Positions 4,958-5,275 of a stretch of 5,275 nt of DNA are shown here, piece by piece. A program made the translations under genes and the position numbers. Each line of letters begins with the position of its first letter. The stretch's first letter is position 1. The notes beneath the pieces were generated by a model. The model was given only the letters and a program-made list of their open reading frames with translations. It made no database searches and had not been told where the DNA came from. Source of the DNA: Candidatus Roizmanbacteria bacterium (lineage in GTDB: Bacteria; Patescibacteriota; Microgenomatia; UBA1406; GWC2-37-13); contig JAAXWV010000107.1 in the NCBI GenBank assembly GCA_013334845.1, forward strand, positions 1 to 5,275. Direction: 5' to 3'.

Positions 4958-5275
4958 ATGAGGGGGTCTTTGTCAGAGCTGCACAATACAGCGTATATTT
5001 TGTTTGGTGGATGGTTCTGCTCCCTTATTGTTGCCTTATTTGCTTACTTTCTCAAAAGTAATCACCTTCTTTTTATTGCGATCTCAGCTGGAGCTATAAG
5101 TTTAATGATGGGTTATTATGCGTTATTACTAAAGGAAACAGCTTCTTTAAGCGGAGTAATGGGGTTTTTAGTAAAGTATCTTTTAGGTTTATTCTTTCTG
5201 CCGTTTGTTCTTTTATTTTACACACTTCGCGTTCAACCCCCGATTAATACTAGTAAAGTTATCAAGCATTTTATG
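4958..5275 (+). CDS. Hypothetical membrane protein (3' end outside window)
   Basis: An open frame starts at ATG 4958, right after an in-frame TAA (4949-4951), and runs 106 codons to the right edge without a stop. The N-terminus MRGSLSELHN is polar. Three hydrophobic helices follow at about 11-32, 37-58 and 66-90, then the tail RVQPPINTSKVIKHFM. Lys/Arg sit between or after helices (LKSN, LLKE, VKY, LRV). It is an integral membrane protein of unrecognised family; the reading is supported by continuous hydrophobic-helix coding and by the extended -10 just upstream. There is no Shine-Dalgarno sequence, in contrast to the DUF378 gene 21 bp upstream. The full length and any C-terminal domain cannot be judged. 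Confidence 0.75.
   Translation, partial: MRGSLSELHNTAYILFGGWFCSLIVALFAYFLKSNHLLFIAISAGAISLMMGYYALLLKETASLSGVMGFLVKYLLGLFFLPFVLLFYTLRVQPPINTSKVIKHFM

Noticed and set aside
1..5275. CRISPR array, tRNA/rRNA, insertion sequence or toxin-antitoxin pair
   Set aside because: No regularly spaced identical repeats, cloverleaf, transposase or terminal inverted repeats, or recognisable toxin/antitoxin families were seen.

Overview
The window looks like a compact bacterial chromosome segment, most plausibly from the candidate phyla radiation (Patescibacteria). The reasons are the bacterial deoxyhypusine-synthase-like enzyme, an exported bactofilin-like membrane protein, a DUF378 protein, very short intergenic gaps, and genes that mostly lack Shine-Dalgarno sequences. 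This assignment is an inference from gene content and style, not from a marker gene. TGA ends three of the genes at the expected family lengths, so the standard bacterial code applies. That argues against the Gracilibacteria/Absconditabacteria lineages, which read TGA as glycine.

Layout: (1) The window opens inside a deoxyhypusine synthase family gene (+) that ends at 1012. It carries the catalytic SWGK lysine. (2) A hypothetical soluble protein gene on the minus strand meets it tail to tail, and their stop codons overlap by 4 nt. (3) A short divergent regulatory region of about 80 bp with two adjacent palindromes separates that gene from a complete RecD/Dda-type SF1B DNA helicase (+). (4) The helicase is followed by an exported bactofilin-like beta-helix protein with about five C-terminal membrane segments (+). 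(5) A small secreted protein with a Ser/Thr/Gln-rich linker and a two-cysteine beta domain lies on the minus strand, one base from the end of the bactofilin-like gene. (6) A 171-bp divergent intergenic region carries 11-bp-phased direct repeats and leads to a DUF378 two-helix membrane protein (+). (7) A new three-helix membrane protein gene starts at 4958 and runs off the right edge.

The genes do not form one operon: strands alternate (+, -, +, +, -, +, +) and nearly every gene seems to have its own promoter. The left half concerns polyamine-type chemistry and DNA processing. The right half is envelope-related, with four consecutive exported or membrane proteins. The most striking regulatory pattern is that three genes have a -10-like hexamer ending exactly 6 nt before the ATG. 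Transcription would then begin at or next to the start codon (leaderless mRNAs), whereas the DUF378 gene alone has a perfect long Shine-Dalgarno sequence. The helicase promoter is overlapped by an 18-bp palindrome resembling a Gram-positive-type LexA box. No tRNA, rRNA, CRISPR array, insertion sequence or convincing intrinsic terminator was seen.
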